Positions 15,661 through 26,809 of a stretch of DNA of 64,000 nt are shown here, one piece after another. The translations under genes were made by a program, and so were the position numbers. Source of the stretch: Caulobacter sp. Root343. GTDB taxonomy: Bacteria > Pseudomonadota > Alphaproteobacteria > Caulobacterales > Caulobacteraceae. A model generated the notes under the pieces. That model was not told the DNA's origin, did no database searches, and was given only the letters and a program-made list of their open reading frames with translations. The number at the start of each line of letters is the position of its first letter. Within the stretch, counting starts at the first letter, position 1. The stretch covers positions 290,494 through 354,493 of the forward strand of contig NZ_LMDF01000006.1 of NCBI RefSeq assembly GCF_001425745.1. Direction: 5' to 3'.

Positions 15661-16080
15661 ATGCCCGAGATCAAATCCAATTCGCTGGCGACCATGGCCG
15701 TGGCTTCGTCGGCCCTTCGCGCCCAACAGGGCCGCATGCGGGTCATCGCCGAGAACCTGGCCAACGCCAATTCGACCGCTCGCACCGCCGGCGGCGACCC
15801 CTACCGCCGCCAGGTCCCGGTGTTCCAGCCCACCAAGGTCCAGGGCGGCGAGGGCGTGCAGATGCTGCGCGTCGATCCCGACCAGAGCGACTTCAAGACC
15901 GAGTACGACCCCGGCAACCCGGCCGCCGACGCCAAGGGCTACGTCAAGCTGCCCAACGTCAATTCGCTGGTCGAGGCGCTGGACATGAAGGAGGCGCAGC
16001 GCGCCTACGAAGCCAACCTCAACGTCATCGAGACGGCGCGTTCCATGGCGTCTCGCACGCTCGACATCCTGAAGAAGTAG
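15661..16080 (+). CDS. flgC: Flagellar basal-body rod protein FlgC
   Basis: A 139-residue rod protein. Residues 9-40 hold the rod signature [25 protein letters not shown], and the C terminus, [34 protein letters not shown], is the usual FlgC coiled-coil end. It assembles in the proximal rod above FlgB and FliE. It lies between flgB and fliE with gaps of 11 and 10 bases, so one transcript is expected. Confidence 0.96.
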   Translation: MPEIKSNSLATMAVASSALRAQQGRMRVIAENLANANSTARTAGGDPYRRQVPVFQPTKVQGGEGVQMLRVDPDQSDFKTEYDPGNPAADAKGYVKLPNVNSLVEALDMKEAQRAYEANLNVIETARSMASRTLDILKK

Positions 16081-16090
16081 GGGCCAGGCC

Positions 16091-16405
16091 ATGATCACCG
16101 CGCTCGCCGCCGCCAAGGCCTACGCCTCGCAAGGCGCCATGGGCGTCGGTTCCATCGGTGGAATCGGCGGCTCGGAAAAGAAGGGCGGCATCGACTTCGG
16201 TGAGCTGCTCAAGTCGACCATGGACGGCGCGACCAAGGCCTCCAAGGTCGCCGAACACAAGATCGCCGACCAGGTGGCCGGCAAGGCCGAACTGGTCGAC
16301 GTGGTCACCGCCATCAGCTCGGCCGAGGCCAGCCTCGAGACGGTGATGGCCGTGCGCGACCAGGTGATCTCGGCCTATCAGGAAATCATGCGGATGCCGA
16401 TCTAG
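16091..16405 (+). CDS. fliE: Flagellar hook-basal body protein FliE
   Basis: A 104-residue protein that joins the MS ring to the rod. The C-terminal two thirds are diagnostic: [45 protein letters not shown] and [18 protein letters not shown]. The N-terminal 30 residues are glycine/serine-rich, as in other FliE proteins. It is the last gene of the flgB-flgC-fliE operon; a gap of 59 bases leads to the GH2 glycosidase. Confidence 0.96.
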   Translation: MITALAAAKAYASQGAMGVGSIGGIGGSEKKGGIDFGELLKSTMDGATKASKVAEHKIADQVAGKAELVDVVTAISSAEASLETVMAVRDQVISAYQEIMRMPI

Positions 16406-16464
16406 GGAGCGCTTCGGCGCCGCCTGGCTTTATCCCGACGCGCGGTGTGCTTTAGTCGCCGCGC

Positions 16465-18525
16465 ATGACCTTCACCGACCTTGTTCGCCGACTCGGCGCG
16501 GCCCTTGTCCTCGCCGGCTTCTGCCTCGCCGCACCCGCCTGGGCGGCGCCGCGCCAGGCCTGGCCGCTGGACGCCGGCTGGCGCTTCCTGAAGGCCGACG
16601 CGCCCCGCGCCTCGGACGTTGATTTCAGCGACGGCGACTGGGCGCCCGTCACCCTGCCTCACACCTTCAACGCCGCCGACGGCGCGGACGGCGGCGGCTA
16701 TTATCGCGGCCCGGCCTGGTATCGGCGGACATTCGAGGTTCCCGCCGCCAAGGCGGGTGAGCGCAGCTATCTCGAATTCGACGGCGCGGCCCTGGTCGCG
16801 GAGGTCTGGGTCAACGGCCGGTTCGTCGGCCGGCACGAAGGCGGCTATGCGCGCTTCCGCCTAGACGTCACCCGCGCCTTGCGGCCGGGCCGGAACCGGC
16901 TGGCCGTGAAGGTCGATAACAGCGCCAGCAAGACCGTGGCCCCGCTGGGCGGCGACTTCACGGTGTTCGGCGGTCTCTATCGGTCGGTGCGGCTGGTTCG
17001 GACCGCCGACGTACACCTGGACATGCTCGACTACGGCGGACCCGGCGCCTATGCGCGCGGCGAGGCGGTCAGCGCCGATAGCGCCCGGGTGCACGTGCTG
17101 GCGCGGGTCAGCAACGACCGAGCCCGGCCCGCGCGACTGCGGGTCGTCGCCAAGCTGGCGGACGCGGACGGCAAGACCGCGCTGACGCTGCGGGCCGCCG
17201 TCACGGTCCGGCCGGGGCAGACCGTGCCGGTAAGCCTGAGCGGCGCGCTGGCCCGGCCTCATCTGTGGGACGGTCGGCGCGATCCGTATCTCTACCGCCT
17301 GACGACGTCGGTGGCCGAAGGGGACGAGACCCGCGACGCGGTGACGACGCCGTTGGGCTTTCGGACGATCACGATCGACCCCGACCACGGGGCCAGGCTG
17401 AACGGCCGTCCGACCAGCCTGCATGGCGTCAACCTGTTCCACAGCGGCCGGCCCGACCGAGGCCTGGCCGTGACCGACGCCGACATCGACGAGGACTTCG
17501 CCATCGTCCGCGACCTGGGCGCGACGGCGCTGCGGTTCGTGCATTTCCAGCATCCGCAACGGGCCTATGACGACGCCGACCGCGACGGCTTCCTGGTCTG
17601 GACCGAGATCCCGCTCAACAGCGCCGTCGAAGCCAGCCCGGCCTTCGCGACCAACCTGGTCCAACAGACCCGCGAGCTGATCCGCCAGACCTACAACCAC
17701 CCCTCGGTCTTCGTCTGGGGCCTGGGCAACGAGATCTACAAGTCCGACGAGACCAGCCAGCGGATCCTGAACCTCGTCCAGCAGGCGGCGCACGAGGCCG
17801 ACCCGTCGCGGCCGACGGTCTACGCCCACTGCTGCGGCGCCGACACCGCGCCGCACGCCCGCGTCACCGACCTCATCGCCTTCAACAAGTATTTCGGCTG
17901 GTACCCGGACCAGGTCGGCGAGATCGGCGACTGGGCCGACCGGGCTCACGCGGCGGCGCCGACCCGGGCCATGGCGGTCAGCGAGTACGGGGCCGGAGCC
18001 TCGATCCTGCACCAGGAGGATCCACCCGCGCGGCCCAAGCCGAACGGCCGCTGGCATCCCGAGCAGTATCAGGCCCTGTTCCACGAGAACGCCTGGCGGC
18101 AGCTGCGCGCCCGGCCCTACCTGTGGGCCAATTTCGTCTGGGTTGGGTTCGACCTCGCCTCCGACGGCCGCGACGAGGGCGACCGGCCGGGGATCAACGA
18201 CAAGGGCCTGGTCACCTACGACCGCAAGACCCGCAAGGACGCCTACGCCTGGTACCAAGCCAATTGGTCGGACGCGCCGATGGCCTATGTCACCAGCCGC
18301 CGCTTCACCGTGCGGACGACCGCCAAGGTCGATGTGAAGGTCTATTCGAACGCGACGTCCTTGCGCCTGGCGCTGAACGGCGCGGACCTGGGCGAGCGGC
18401 CGGTCCTGGACCACGTGGCGCTCTGGCCCGCCGTCGCGCTCGCGGAAGGGGAAAATCGGCTGACCGTCACCGACGCCGGCGTGGTCCGGGACGAGGTGGT
18501 CTGGACCTATCGCCCGGCGCCTTGA
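16465..18525 (+). CDS. Exported GH2 family beta-glycosidase (beta-galactosidase-like)
   Basis: A 686-residue enzyme with a signal peptide (residues 1-28, cleavage after AWA). Domain order follows glycoside hydrolase family 2: jelly-roll sugar-binding domain (about 30-185, with WYRRTFEVP and WVNGRFVGRHEGGY), immunoglobulin-like domain (190-310), TIM barrel (315-600), and a short C-terminal beta domain. The acid/base is E423 in WGLGNEIY and the nucleophile E507 in AVSEYGAG. It likely removes beta-linked galactose, glucuronic acid or mannose from oligosaccharides in the periplasm. It stands alone behind the flagellar operon. It is shorter than LacZ, as usual in Bacteroidetes/Caulobacter-type GH2 enzymes. 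Confidence 0.9.
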   Translation: MTFTDLVRRLGAALVLAGFCLAAPAWAAPRQAWPLDAGWRFLKADAPRASDVDFSDGDWAPVTLPHTFNAADGADGGGYYRGPAWYRRTFEVPAAKAGERSYLEFDGAALVAEVWVNGRFVGRHEGGYARFRLDVTRALRPGRNRLAVKVDNSASKTVAPLGGDFTVFGGLYRSVRLVRTADVHLDMLDYGGPGAYARGEAVSADSARVHVLARVSNDRARPARLRVVAKLADADGKTALTLRAAVTVRPGQTVPVSLSGALARPHLWDGRRDPYLYRLTTSVAEGDETRDAVTTPLGFRTITIDPDHGARLNGRPTSLHGVNLFHSGRPDRGLAVTDADIDEDFAIVRDLGATALRFVHFQHPQRAYDDADRDGFLVWTEIPLNSAVEASPAFATNLVQQTRELIRQTYNHPSVFVWGLGNEIYKSDETSQRILNLVQQAAHEADPSRPTVYAHCCGADTAPHARVTDLIAFNKYFGWYPDQVGEIGDWADRAHAAAPTRAMAVSEYGAGASILHQEDPPARPKPNGRWHPEQYQALFHENAWRQLRARPYLWANFVWVGFDLASDGRDEGDRPGINDKGLVTYDRKTRKDAYAWYQANWSDAPMAYVTSRRFTVRTTAKVDVKVYSNATSLRLALNGADLGERPVLDHVALWPAVALAEGENRLTVTDAGVVRDEVVWTYRPAP

Positions 18526-18527
18526 GC

Positions 18528-18563
18528 AAAAGAAGGGCCGCCTCCGAGGGAAGGAGGCGGCCC
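18528..18563 (-). terminator. Bidirectional-looking hairpin between convergent genes
   Basis: GGGCCGCCTCC (18535-18545) pairs with GGAGGCGGCCC (18553-18563). On the minus strand the stem is followed by TTCTTTTG, a fair U-tract, so it fits as the terminator of the small minus-strand gene; on the plus strand it follows the GH2 stop by 9 bases with a weaker tail. Confidence 0.7.
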
Positions 18564-18614
18564 AGTTCGCTTCAGGGGAGAAATGAAAACGCTACGCTTA
18601 CTGAACGAGGGGGC

Positions 18615-18782
18615 TCACAAATGCAGGAACGCCTTGGCCACGGCCAGCAGTCCGCCCCAGACGATCGCGTTCAGCACCGAGGCCAGCAGCACGGCGAAAC
18701 CGAGCGGCCATTGGCGGGGCGCGCGGCTCTGCGCGCGACGGGGGCGCGGATCGAACGGACGGGCTTGCGACGCGACGTTCAT
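18615..18782 (-). CDS. Small single-span membrane protein
   Basis: A 55-residue protein starting at ATG 18782, chosen because AAGGAG lies eight bases upstream. The first 27 residues are arginine- and proline-rich (ARPFDPRPRRAQSRAPRQWP) and the rest is one membrane helix (LGFAVLLASVLNAIVWGGLLAVAKAFL). The frame is open further upstream but without a better start. No family is recognised. Its gene is convergent with the GH2 gene and divergent from the ABC transporter operon. The good ribosome binding site and a hairpin with a U-tract after it support expression. Confidence 0.6.
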   Translation of the reverse strand: MNVASQARPFDPRPRRAQSRAPRQWPLGFAVLLASVLNAIVWGGLLAVAKAFLHL

Positions 18783-18952
18783 GGAAAGCTCCTTAACCAT
18801 GACCCCATGGTCGAGATTGACTCGGCCTTCGCGAACCTGACGACCTGTCGCGCGCCGCCTTGTCGCACCCCCGAACGTACGAACGGCCGTGAGGCTTTGA
18901 TTCAACGCCCGAGGTCGGCCAAGGTTGAGTCCCGTCCGCCGCCGGAGTCCGC

Positions 18953-19717
18953 ATGATCGAAGCCATTGTTCTGGACGCGGCCGGCAAGTCGTATGACGGC
19001 CAGGCCGTCCTGGCGCCGACCACGCTGTCGATCGCCAAGGGCCGCTTCGTCGCCCTGGTGGGCGGGTCGGGCGCGGGCAAGACCACGCTCTTGAAGCTGA
19101 TGAACGGCCTGTCGACGCCGACCACCGGCCGGGTGCTGGTCGAGGGCGTCGACGTCGCGGCGCGACCAGGACCCGAACTGCGGCGCGGGATCGGCTACGT
19201 CTTCCAGGAAATCGGCCTCTTCCCGCACATGACCGTGGCCCAGAACATCGGGATCACCCCCAACCTGCTGGGCTGGCCCGAGGGCGAGATCGCCGCCCGG
19301 GTCGATGAGCTGCTGGACCTCGTGGCCCTGCCGCGCGCGGTCGCCGGCCGGGCGCCGTCGGAACTGTCGGGCGGCCAGCGCCAACGGGTCGGCGTGGCCC
19401 GGGCCCTGGCGGCGCGCCCCTCGATCCTGCTGATGGACGAGCCGTTCGGGGCGCTGGACCCGGTCACTCGCGTCGCCCTGGCCGACGACGTCCGCCGCCT
19501 GCACGAGGCCCTGGGCCTGACCACGGTGATGGTCACCCATGACGTTGGCGAGGCTCTGCTCTTGGCCGACGAGGTGGTGGTGATGGCCGGCGGCAAGGTG
19601 CTGGCCCACGCGCCGCCTCGGGACCTGCTGGCGGGCCATCCCGATCCGGTCGTCACCGACTTGATCGCCGCGCCGCGCCGGCAAGCCGAACGTCTCGCGG
19701 AGCTGGCCCGTGGCTGA
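18953..19717 (+). CDS. ABC transporter ATPase, glycine betaine/osmoprotectant type
   Basis: A 254-residue ATPase with Walker A GGSGAGKTT (about 37-45), Q-loop FQEIGLFPHMTV (about 83-94), signature LSGGQRQRVGVARAL (about 138-152), Walker B ILLMDEPFGALDP (about 158-170) and switch histidine TVMVTHD. The Q-loop phrase GLFPHMTV is typical of the OpuA/ProV/OpuC class. No C-terminal CBS domains are present, which distinguishes it from OpuCA/ProV. It overlaps the next gene by eight bases, so the two are translated together. A likely role is uptake of quaternary amines such as choline, betaine or ergothioneine-like compounds. Confidence 0.88.
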   Translation: MIEAIVLDAAGKSYDGQAVLAPTTLSIAKGRFVALVGGSGAGKTTLLKLMNGLSTPTTGRVLVEGVDVAARPGPELRRGIGYVFQEIGLFPHMTVAQNIGITPNLLGWPEGEIAARVDELLDLVALPRAVAGRAPSELSGGQRQRVGVARALAARPSILLMDEPFGALDPVTRVALADDVRRLHEALGLTTVMVTHDVGEALLLADEVVVMAGGKVLAHAPPRDLLAGHPDPVVTDLIAAPRRQAERLAELARG

Positions 19718-21263
19718 CCGTCTTTCCGCCGCGCTCACCGTCTTGCCTGAGCGCCTGGGCTGGCACGTGACCCTGTCGGCCGCCGCCCTGGCCCTGGGCC
19801 TGGCCATCGCCCTGCCGGTGGGCATCGCCGCCGCCCGCAACCCGCGCCTGAAGTGGATCGCCCTGGCCACCGCCGGCCTGGTGCAGACCATTCCCAGCCT
19901 GGCCTTGCTGGCCCTGTTCTATCCGCTGCTGCTGCTGCTCTCGGGCCTGGCGGTGAAGGTGCTGGGCCACGGCTTTCCGGCCCTGGGCTTCCTGCCGTCG
20001 CTGCTGGCCCTGACCCTCTATTCGATGCTGCCGATCCTGCGGAACGCGGCGGCCGGCGTTTCGGGTGTCGACCCGGCCGTGGTCGAGGCGGCGCGGGGCG
20101 TCGGCATGACCGACCGCCAGCGGCTGTGGCGGGTCGAGCTGCCCCTGGCCGCGCCGGTGATCATGGCCGGCGTGCGCACCGCGGCTGTCTGGACGATCGG
20201 CGCGGCGACGCTCTCGACTCCCGTCGGCCAGACGTCGCTGGGCGACTACATCTTCTCCGGTCTGCAGACCGAGGACTGGGTGGCGGTGCTGGTCGGCTGC
20301 GCGGCCTCGGCGGGCCTGGCCATGGTCGTCGACCAGCTGTTGGGCCTGATCGAGGGCGGTGTGGCGCGGCGCGATCCCCGGCGCCTGTGGGCCGGCGGCG
20401 CGGGCCTGGCGCTGGGCCTGCTGGCGGCGGTGGCCCCCTTGGCCGGCGCGGCGTTGTCGCAAGGGCGGCCAGCCTATGTGATCGGGGCCAAGAACTTCTC
20501 CGAGCAATATATCCTGGCCGAGCTGATGGCCGGCCGCCTGGAGGCCGAGGGCGCCAGCGTTCAGCGCCGCGTGAACCTCGGCTCGGCGGTCGCCTATCGC
20601 GCCCTCGCGGCCGGCGAGATCGACGCCTATGTCGACTATTCCGGCACCCTGTGGGCCAACGTCCTGAACCGCCAGGACAACCCCGGCCGCCAGGCGGTGC
20701 TGGACGGCCTGCGGACCGAGCTGAAGCGCCGCGACGGCGTCGTGCTGCTGGCCCCGCTGGGCTTCGAGAATGCCTACGCCCTGGCCATGCGCCGCGACCG
20801 CGCCGAGGCCCTGGGCGTCAAGACCCTGGCCGACCTGGCCGCCAAGGCCCCGGACCTGGTGATGGGCGGCGACCTGGAGTTCTTCTCGCGACCTGAATGG
20901 GCGGCAGTGGTGAAGGCTTATGGCTTGAGCTTCAAGACCAAGCGCCAGTTCCAGCCGACCTTCATGTACCGGGCGCTGGCCAGCGGCGAGGCCGATGTGA
21001 TCTCGGCCTTCTCGTCGGACGGACGCATCGCGGCGGACGATCTGGTGCTGCTGGGCGATCCGAAGGGCGCGCTGCCGCCCTACGACGCGGTGATCCTGGT
21101 CGCGCCGAAGCGGGCGGGGGACCGACGGCTGCTGGCGGCGCTGACGCCGCTGGGCGACAGCATCGACGTCAAGGCGATGCAGGCGGCCAACTACGCGGTG
21201 GATCGGGATACGGGCAAGAAGAGCCCGGCGGAGGCGGCCCAACTCTTGTCATCCCGGCCGTAG
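19710..21263 (+). CDS. Fused permease and substrate-binding protein, osmoprotectant ABC transporter
   Basis: A 517-residue fusion starting at GTG. Residues 1-205 are a BPD permease with five or so helices and the coupling motif EAARGVGMTDRQRLWRVELPLAAPVI; residues about 215-245 hold another helix (LWAGGAGLALGLLAAVAPLAGAAL); residues 250-517 are an OpuAC-type binding domain (AYVIGAKNFSEQYILAELMAGRLEAEGASV, then DAYVDYSGTLWANVL and FMYRALASGEADVISAFSSDGRI). The binding domain would sit tethered in the periplasm. The last four residues (SSRP) and the TAG stop are encoded by an intergenic repeat that begins at 21247. Similar permease-receptor fusions are known in the osmoprotectant and ergothioneine uptake family. 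Confidence 0.88.
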   Translation: MADRLSAALTVLPERLGWHVTLSAAALALGLAIALPVGIAAARNPRLKWIALATAGLVQTIPSLALLALFYPLLLLLSGLAVKVLGHGFPALGFLPSLLALTLYSMLPILRNAAAGVSGVDPAVVEAARGVGMTDRQRLWRVELPLAAPVIMAGVRTAAVWTIGAATLSTPVGQTSLGDYIFSGLQTEDWVAVLVGCAASAGLAMVVDQLLGLIEGGVARRDPRRLWAGGAGLALGLLAAVAPLAGAALSQGRPAYVIGAKNFSEQYILAELMAGRLEAEGASVQRRVNLGSAVAYRALAAGEIDAYVDYSGTLWANVLNRQDNPGRQAVLDGLRTELKRRDGVVLLAPLGFENAYALAMRRDRAEALGVKTLADLAAKAPDLVMGGDLEFFSRPEWAAVVKAYGLSFKTKRQFQPTFMYRALASGEADVISAFSSDGRIAADDLVLLGDPKGALPPYDAVILVAPKRAGDRRLLAALTPLGDSIDVKAMQAANYAVDRDTGKKSPAEAAQLLSSRP

Positions 21264-21346
21264 CGAAGCGGAGAGCCGGGACCGCGGCAAGCTCGGCGCT
21301 TGGGGCGGTCCCGGATCGGCGCGCTGCGCGCTTGTCCGGGATGACA
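21247..21346. repeat. About 100-bp palindromic intergenic repeat, copy 2 of 3
   Basis: Begins TGTCATCCCGG and ends CCGGGATGACA, with the same inner inverted pair as the copy at 6154-6254. Bases 21249-21263 are read as the last codons and the stop of the ABC permease-receptor gene. The right end lies four bases before the hutU stop codon on the opposite strand. Confidence 0.9.
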
Positions 21347-21350
21347 GCTG

Positions 21351-23011
<1,661 letters not shown>

Positions 23012-23015
<4 letters not shown>

Positions 23016-23833
23016 GCGGGGCTCCGGGCGAAGGTCAGACAGGCGGAAAGGATGTCCTCCAGCACGGCGCGCAGCGGCTCGGCGCGATCGGCCTGGAAGG
23101 GCGTGGGCCAGGTGTCGGGCGTCGGCGGCTCGGCGGGATCGTCCATGTAGCCGCGGCAGGCCAACTCCATCTGGAGGGCGTGGACGCCCATCGCCGGCCG
23201 GCCGTAGTGGCGCGTCGTCCAGCCGCCCTTGAAGCGGCCGTTGGTGACCCGCGAACGTCCCGAGGCGTCGCAGGCGGCCTCGACCGCCGCGGTCAGGGCG
23301 GGGTCGCAGCTCTGGCCGCTGTTGGTCCCGAGGTTGAACTGCGGCAGCTCGCCGTCGAACAGGCGCGGCACGCGCGAACGGATCGAATGGGCTTCGTACA
23401 GCACCACGCGCGGATGGACGGCGCGCAGGCGGTCGATCTCGGCGCGGAGGGCGGCGTGGTAGGGCTCGAAGTACGTCTCGCGCCGGCGGGCGATTTCGAT
23501 CTCATCGGGCGTCTGACCGTCGCGATACAGCGGCTCGCCGTCGAAGGTGGTGGTGGGCGTGAGCTCCGTCGTCGCCTGACCCGGATAGAGCGAGGCGCCC
23601 GACGGGTCGCGATTGACGTCGATGACCGTGCGCGAGATCGCGGTTCGGACGAGCGTGGCGTCCAGGCCCTCGGCGAAGGCGTACAGCCGGTCGACCCACC
23701 AGTCGGCGTCCTTGCGGGCCAGCCAGGGGGAGACGAGGCGAGGTTCGATGTCGGCGGGGATCTCCGTGCCGGTGTGCGGGAGGGAGATGATCAGCGGGGC
23801 TTGGCCGGGCGTGACTTGGAGCCAATCGCTCAT
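23012..23833 (-). CDS. hutG: N-formylglutamate deformylase
   Basis: A 273-residue enzyme of the N-formylglutamate amidohydrolase family. It hydrolyses N-formylglutamate to glutamate and formate, the last step when formiminoglutamate is first deiminated by HutF. The family marks [10 protein letters not shown] at the N terminus, [45 protein letters not shown] and [11 protein letters not shown] near the C terminus are all present. It overlaps hutU by four bases. A repeat at 23855-23981 separates it from hutH upstream. Confidence 0.96.
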
Positions 23834-23854
23834 GCTCCAAGCCCTCTGAACTCC

Positions 23855-23981
23855 GACTTCCCCGGCGAAGGCCGGGGTCCAGATTCAGCCTGAGCGGCTT
23901 GAGTGTTCGCGCCCACAGCCTCGCCAAGATCACGAATGGCCATGGGCTCGATCTGGGCCCCGGCCTTCGCCGGGGAGGTCG
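23855..23981. repeat. Palindromic repeat (GACTTCCCCGGCGAAGGCCGGGG type), inside hut operon
   Basis: The left end (GACTTCCCCGGCGAAGG) is mirrored at the right end by CCTTCGCCGGGGAGGTC. A related copy is at 44721-44849. It lies in the 163-base gap between hutH and hutG, within what is otherwise one operon, so it is probably transcribed and may stabilise or process the mRNA. Confidence 0.85.
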
Positions 23982-23996
23982 GAGGAAGAAGAGGCA

Positions 23997-25523
23997 CTAA
24001 GCCACCCCCGGCAAATCACCCGCCGCCGCGATCACCGCGCCGCTCCGCACCAGGGCGTTGGCCGCCTCCAGGTCCGGATGGAAATGCCGGTCATCCGTCA
24101 GGTGCGGGACCTTGCTCCGCGTCAACTTCCGCACCGCCTCCAGCGCCGCGCTCGACCGCAGCGGGGCGTGGAAGTCGCAGCCTTGCGCCGCCGCCAGGAG
24201 CTCGATCCCGACCACCGCCGTGGCGCTCTCGACCATGCCCATCAGGCGCCGCGCGCCGTGGGCGGCCATCGAGACGTGGTCCTCCTGGTTGGCCGAGGTC
24301 GGGATCGAGTCGACGCTGGCGGGATAGGCCTTCTGCTTGTTCTCCGAGACCAGGGCGGCGGCGGTGACCTGCGGGATCATGAAGCCGGAGTTCAGGCCTG
24401 GCTTCGGCGTCAGGAAGGCGGGCAGGCCGGACAGGGCCGGGTCGACCAGCATGGCGATGCGGCGCTCGGCGATCGAGCCGATTTCACAGACGGCCAGGGC
24501 GATCATGTCGGCGGCGAAGGCCACCGGCTCGGCGTGGAAGTTGCCGCCCGACAGGGCCTCGTCCGTTTCCGGGAAGATCAGCGGATTGTCCGAAACGCCG
24601 TTGGCCTCGGTCTCCAGCGTCGTGGCCGCCTGGCGCAGCACGTCCAGCGCCGCGCCCATCACTTGCGGCTGGCAGCGCAGGCAATAGGGGTCCTGGACCC
24701 GCTCGTCCTCCTTCAGGTGCGAGGCGCGGATCTCGGAGGCCGCCATCAGCTCGCGCAGGGCGGCGGCGGTCTCGATCTGGCCGGCGTGGCGGCGCAGGGC
24801 GTGGATGCGCGGATCGAACGGGGTGTCCGAGCCCTTGGCGGCTTCGGTCGACAGGGCGCCGGTGACCAGGGCCGACTGGAACAGCAGCTCGGCCTCGAAC
24901 AGGCCGGCCAGGGCGTTGGCGGTCGAGAACTGGGTGCCGTTCAGCAGGGCCAGGCCTTCCTTCGGGCCCAGGGTCAGGGGCGATAGGCCCGCTTGTTTCA
25001 AGGCTTCGGCGGCCGGCAGCCGCGCAACGCCGACGAAGATCTCGCCGACCCCGATCATGGTCGCGGCCATATGGGCCAGCGGCGCGAGATCGCCCGAGGC
25101 GCCAACCGAGCCCTGGCATGGCACCACCGGCGTCAGGCCTCGGACCAGCATCGCCTCCAGCAGCCGCACCGTCTCGACCCGCACGCCCGACGCGCCTTGG
25201 GCCAGGCTGGCCAGCTTCAGGGCCAGCATCAGGCGGATGACCGGAACCGGCGACGGCTCGCCGACGCCGGCGGCGTGCGACAGGACGATGTTGCGCTGCA
25301 GGGTCTCCAGGTCGGCGTCGCCGATGCGGACGCTGGCCAGTTTCCCGAAGCCGGTGTTGATCCCGTAGACCGGCTCATGGCGGGCCAGGATGCGTTCCAC
25401 GGCCTTGGCGCTTTCGGCGATCACCGGCCAGGCGGTCTCGGCTAGGCGCGCCGTCGCGCCGCGATAGATCGCCTTCCACTCGGCCAGCGGGACCGCGCCC
25501 GGATTCAGAACAAGCTCGGTCAC
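23997..25523 (-). CDS. hutH: Histidine ammonia-lyase
   Basis: A 508-residue enzyme that removes ammonia from L-histidine to give urocanate, the first step of the pathway. The self-formed MIO electrophile comes from A142-S143-G144 in [14 protein letters not shown]. Other marks are [11 protein letters not shown] (residues 53-63), the tyrosine-bearing active-site region, and the C-terminal [17 protein letters not shown] chose the GTG at 25523, which overlaps the hutI stop by four bases; the frame stays open 58 codons further upstream, inside hutI, and that part reads as nonsense. Confidence 0.97.
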   Translation of the reverse strand: MTELVLNPGAVPLAEWKAIYRGATARLAETAWPVIAESAKAVERILARHEPVYGINTGFGKLASVRIGDADLETLQRNIVLSHAAGVGEPSPVPVIRLMLALKLASLAQGASGVRVETVRLLEAMLVRGLTPVVPCQGSVGASGDLAPLAHMAATMIGVGEIFVGVARLPAAEALKQAGLSPLTLGPKEGLALLNGTQFSTANALAGLFEAELLFQSALVTGALSTEAAKGSDTPFDPRIHALRRHAGQIETAAALRELMAASEIRASHLKEDERVQDPYCLRCQPQVMGAALDVLRQAATTLETEANGVSDNPLIFPETDEALSGGNFHAEPVAFAADMIALAVCEIGSIAERRIAMLVDPALSGLPAFLTPKPGLNSGFMIPQVTAAALVSENKQKAYPASVDSIPTSANQEDHVSMAAHGARRLMGMVESATAVVGIELLAAAQGCDFHAPLRSSAALEAVRKLTRSKVPHLTDDRHFHPDLEAANALVRSGAVIAAAGDLPGVA

Positions 25524-26725
25524 TGGCCTCTCCACACGCGCGCATGGAGCGGATTGAAGCCCATGCGATAGACAAGTTCGGCGGGACGCTCGATGTCCCA
25601 AATGGCGAGATCGCAGGCCTTGCCGGCCTCCAGCGTCCCGCGATCGTTCAACAGGTCCAGGGCCCGCGCGGCCTCGCGCGTGACGCCGGCCAGACACTCC
25701 TCGACCGTCATCCGGAACAGGGTGGCGGCCATGTTCATGACCAGCAGCGGCGAGGTCAGGGGCGAGGTGCCGGGATTGCAGTCGGTGGCCAGGGCCATCG
25801 GCACGCCGGCTTCCCGCAGCGCCGCGATCGGCGGGACCTTGGTCTCGCGGGTGAAGTAGTAGGCGCCGGGCAGCAGGGTCGCGACCGTGCGCGAGGCGGC
25901 CATGGCGGCGACCCCGGCCGCGTCGAGGTGCTCCAGGTGGTCGGCCGACAGGGCGTCGAACTCGACCGCCAGCGCCGCGCCGGAGAGGTTCGACAGCTGC
26001 TCGGCGTGCAGCTTGACCGGCAGGCCGTGGTCACGGGCGGCCTCGAACACCCGGCGTATCTGGGCAGGGGAGAAGCCGATCCCCTCGCAGAAGCCGTCGA
26101 CCGCGTCGGCCAGGCCGCGCGCGGCGATGGCGGGGATCATCTTCTCGCAGACCAGGTCGACATAGCCGTCCGGATCGTCGCGATATTCGGGCGGCAGGGC
26201 GTGGGCCCCGAGGAAGGTCGTGCTGACGCCGACGCGGCGGATCTCGCCCAGCGTCCGGGCGGCGCGCAGGCTCTTGGTCTCGTCGTCCAGCGACAGGCCG
26301 TAGCCGGACTTGATCTCGACCGTGGTGACGCCCTTGGCGATCAGGGCGTCGAGGCGGGGCAGGGCGGCGGCGACCAGCTCCTCTTCCGACGCGGCGCGGG
26401 TGGCGCGCATGGTCGAGACGATGCCGCCGCCGGACCGAGCGATCTCCTCGTAGGACGCCCCGGCCAGGCGCAGCTCGAACTCGTGGGCGCGGTCGCCGGC
26501 GAACACGAGGTGAGTGTGCGGGTCGATCAGGCCGGGGGTGATCCAGCGGCCTTCCAGGTCGATGACCTCGGCGGCCTCAAAGACCGGCGCCTCGGCGGTG
26601 GGACCGGCATAGGCGATGCGGCCGTCCAGGCTGGCGACGACGCCGTTCTCGACGACGCCCAGCCCCTCGCGGTCCGGGGCGAGCGTGGCGAGACGGGCGT
26701 TGATCCACACCCGATCACAGCGCAT
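25520..26725 (-). CDS. hutI: Imidazolonepropionase
   Basis: A 401-residue amidohydrolase that opens the imidazolone ring to give N-formimino-L-glutamate. The metal motif [12 protein letters not shown] (H70, H72) is followed by [46 protein letters not shown] and [11 protein letters not shown], all classic HutI signatures. The start was set at ATG 26725, preceded by GGGAGG seven bases upstream; a GTG at 26743 is in frame. It is the first gene of the minus-strand operon and its promoter faces the hutF promoter across a HutC-type palindrome. Confidence 0.97.
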   Translation of the reverse strand: MRCDRVWINARLATLAPDREGLGVVENGVVASLDGRIAYAGPTAEAPVFEAAEVIDLEGRWITPGLIDPHTHLVFAGDRAHEFELRLAGASYEEIARSGGGIVSTMRATRAASEEELVAAALPRLDALIAKGVTTVEIKSGYGLSLDDETKSLRAARTLGEIRRVGVSTTFLGAHALPPEYRDDPDGYVDLVCEKMIPAIAARGLADAVDGFCEGIGFSPAQIRRVFEAARDHGLPVKLHAEQLSNLSGAALAVEFDALSADHLEHLDAAGVAAMAASRTVATLLPGAYYFTRETKVPPIAALREAGVPMALATDCNPGTSPLTSPLLVMNMAATLFRMTVEECLAGVTREAARALDLLNDRGTLEAGKACDLAIWDIERPAELVYRMGFNPLHARVWRGQ

Positions 26726-26769
26726 GAGCCTGCCTCCCGACACATGGGCCGACCCTTGCGGCCCGTTTC

Positions 26770-26787
26770 AATATGTATAGACATATT
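26770..26787. promoter_or_regulatory. HutC-type operator between hutI and hutF
   Basis: AATATGT ATAG ACATATT: a perfect seven-base inverted repeat around four bases, the GTATAGAC-type core used by GntR/HutC regulators. It sits 45 bases upstream of hutI and 23 bases upstream of hutF, placed to repress both arms. A GntR-family HutC gene closes the hutF arm, so autoregulation is expected, with urocanate as the usual inducer. Confidence 0.82.
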
Positions 26788-26809
26788 TGCGAACGATGAG
26801 GCTTGTCCA

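Noticed and set aside
25524..25697. Upstream extension of the hutH frame by 58 codons
   Set aside because: It overlaps hutI in another frame and does not resemble histidine ammonia-lyase; the GTG overlap with the hutI stop is the natural start.
25544..26809. Upstream extension of the hutF frame
   Set aside because: That part is antisense to hutI; the hutF family begins at the GTG at 26810.
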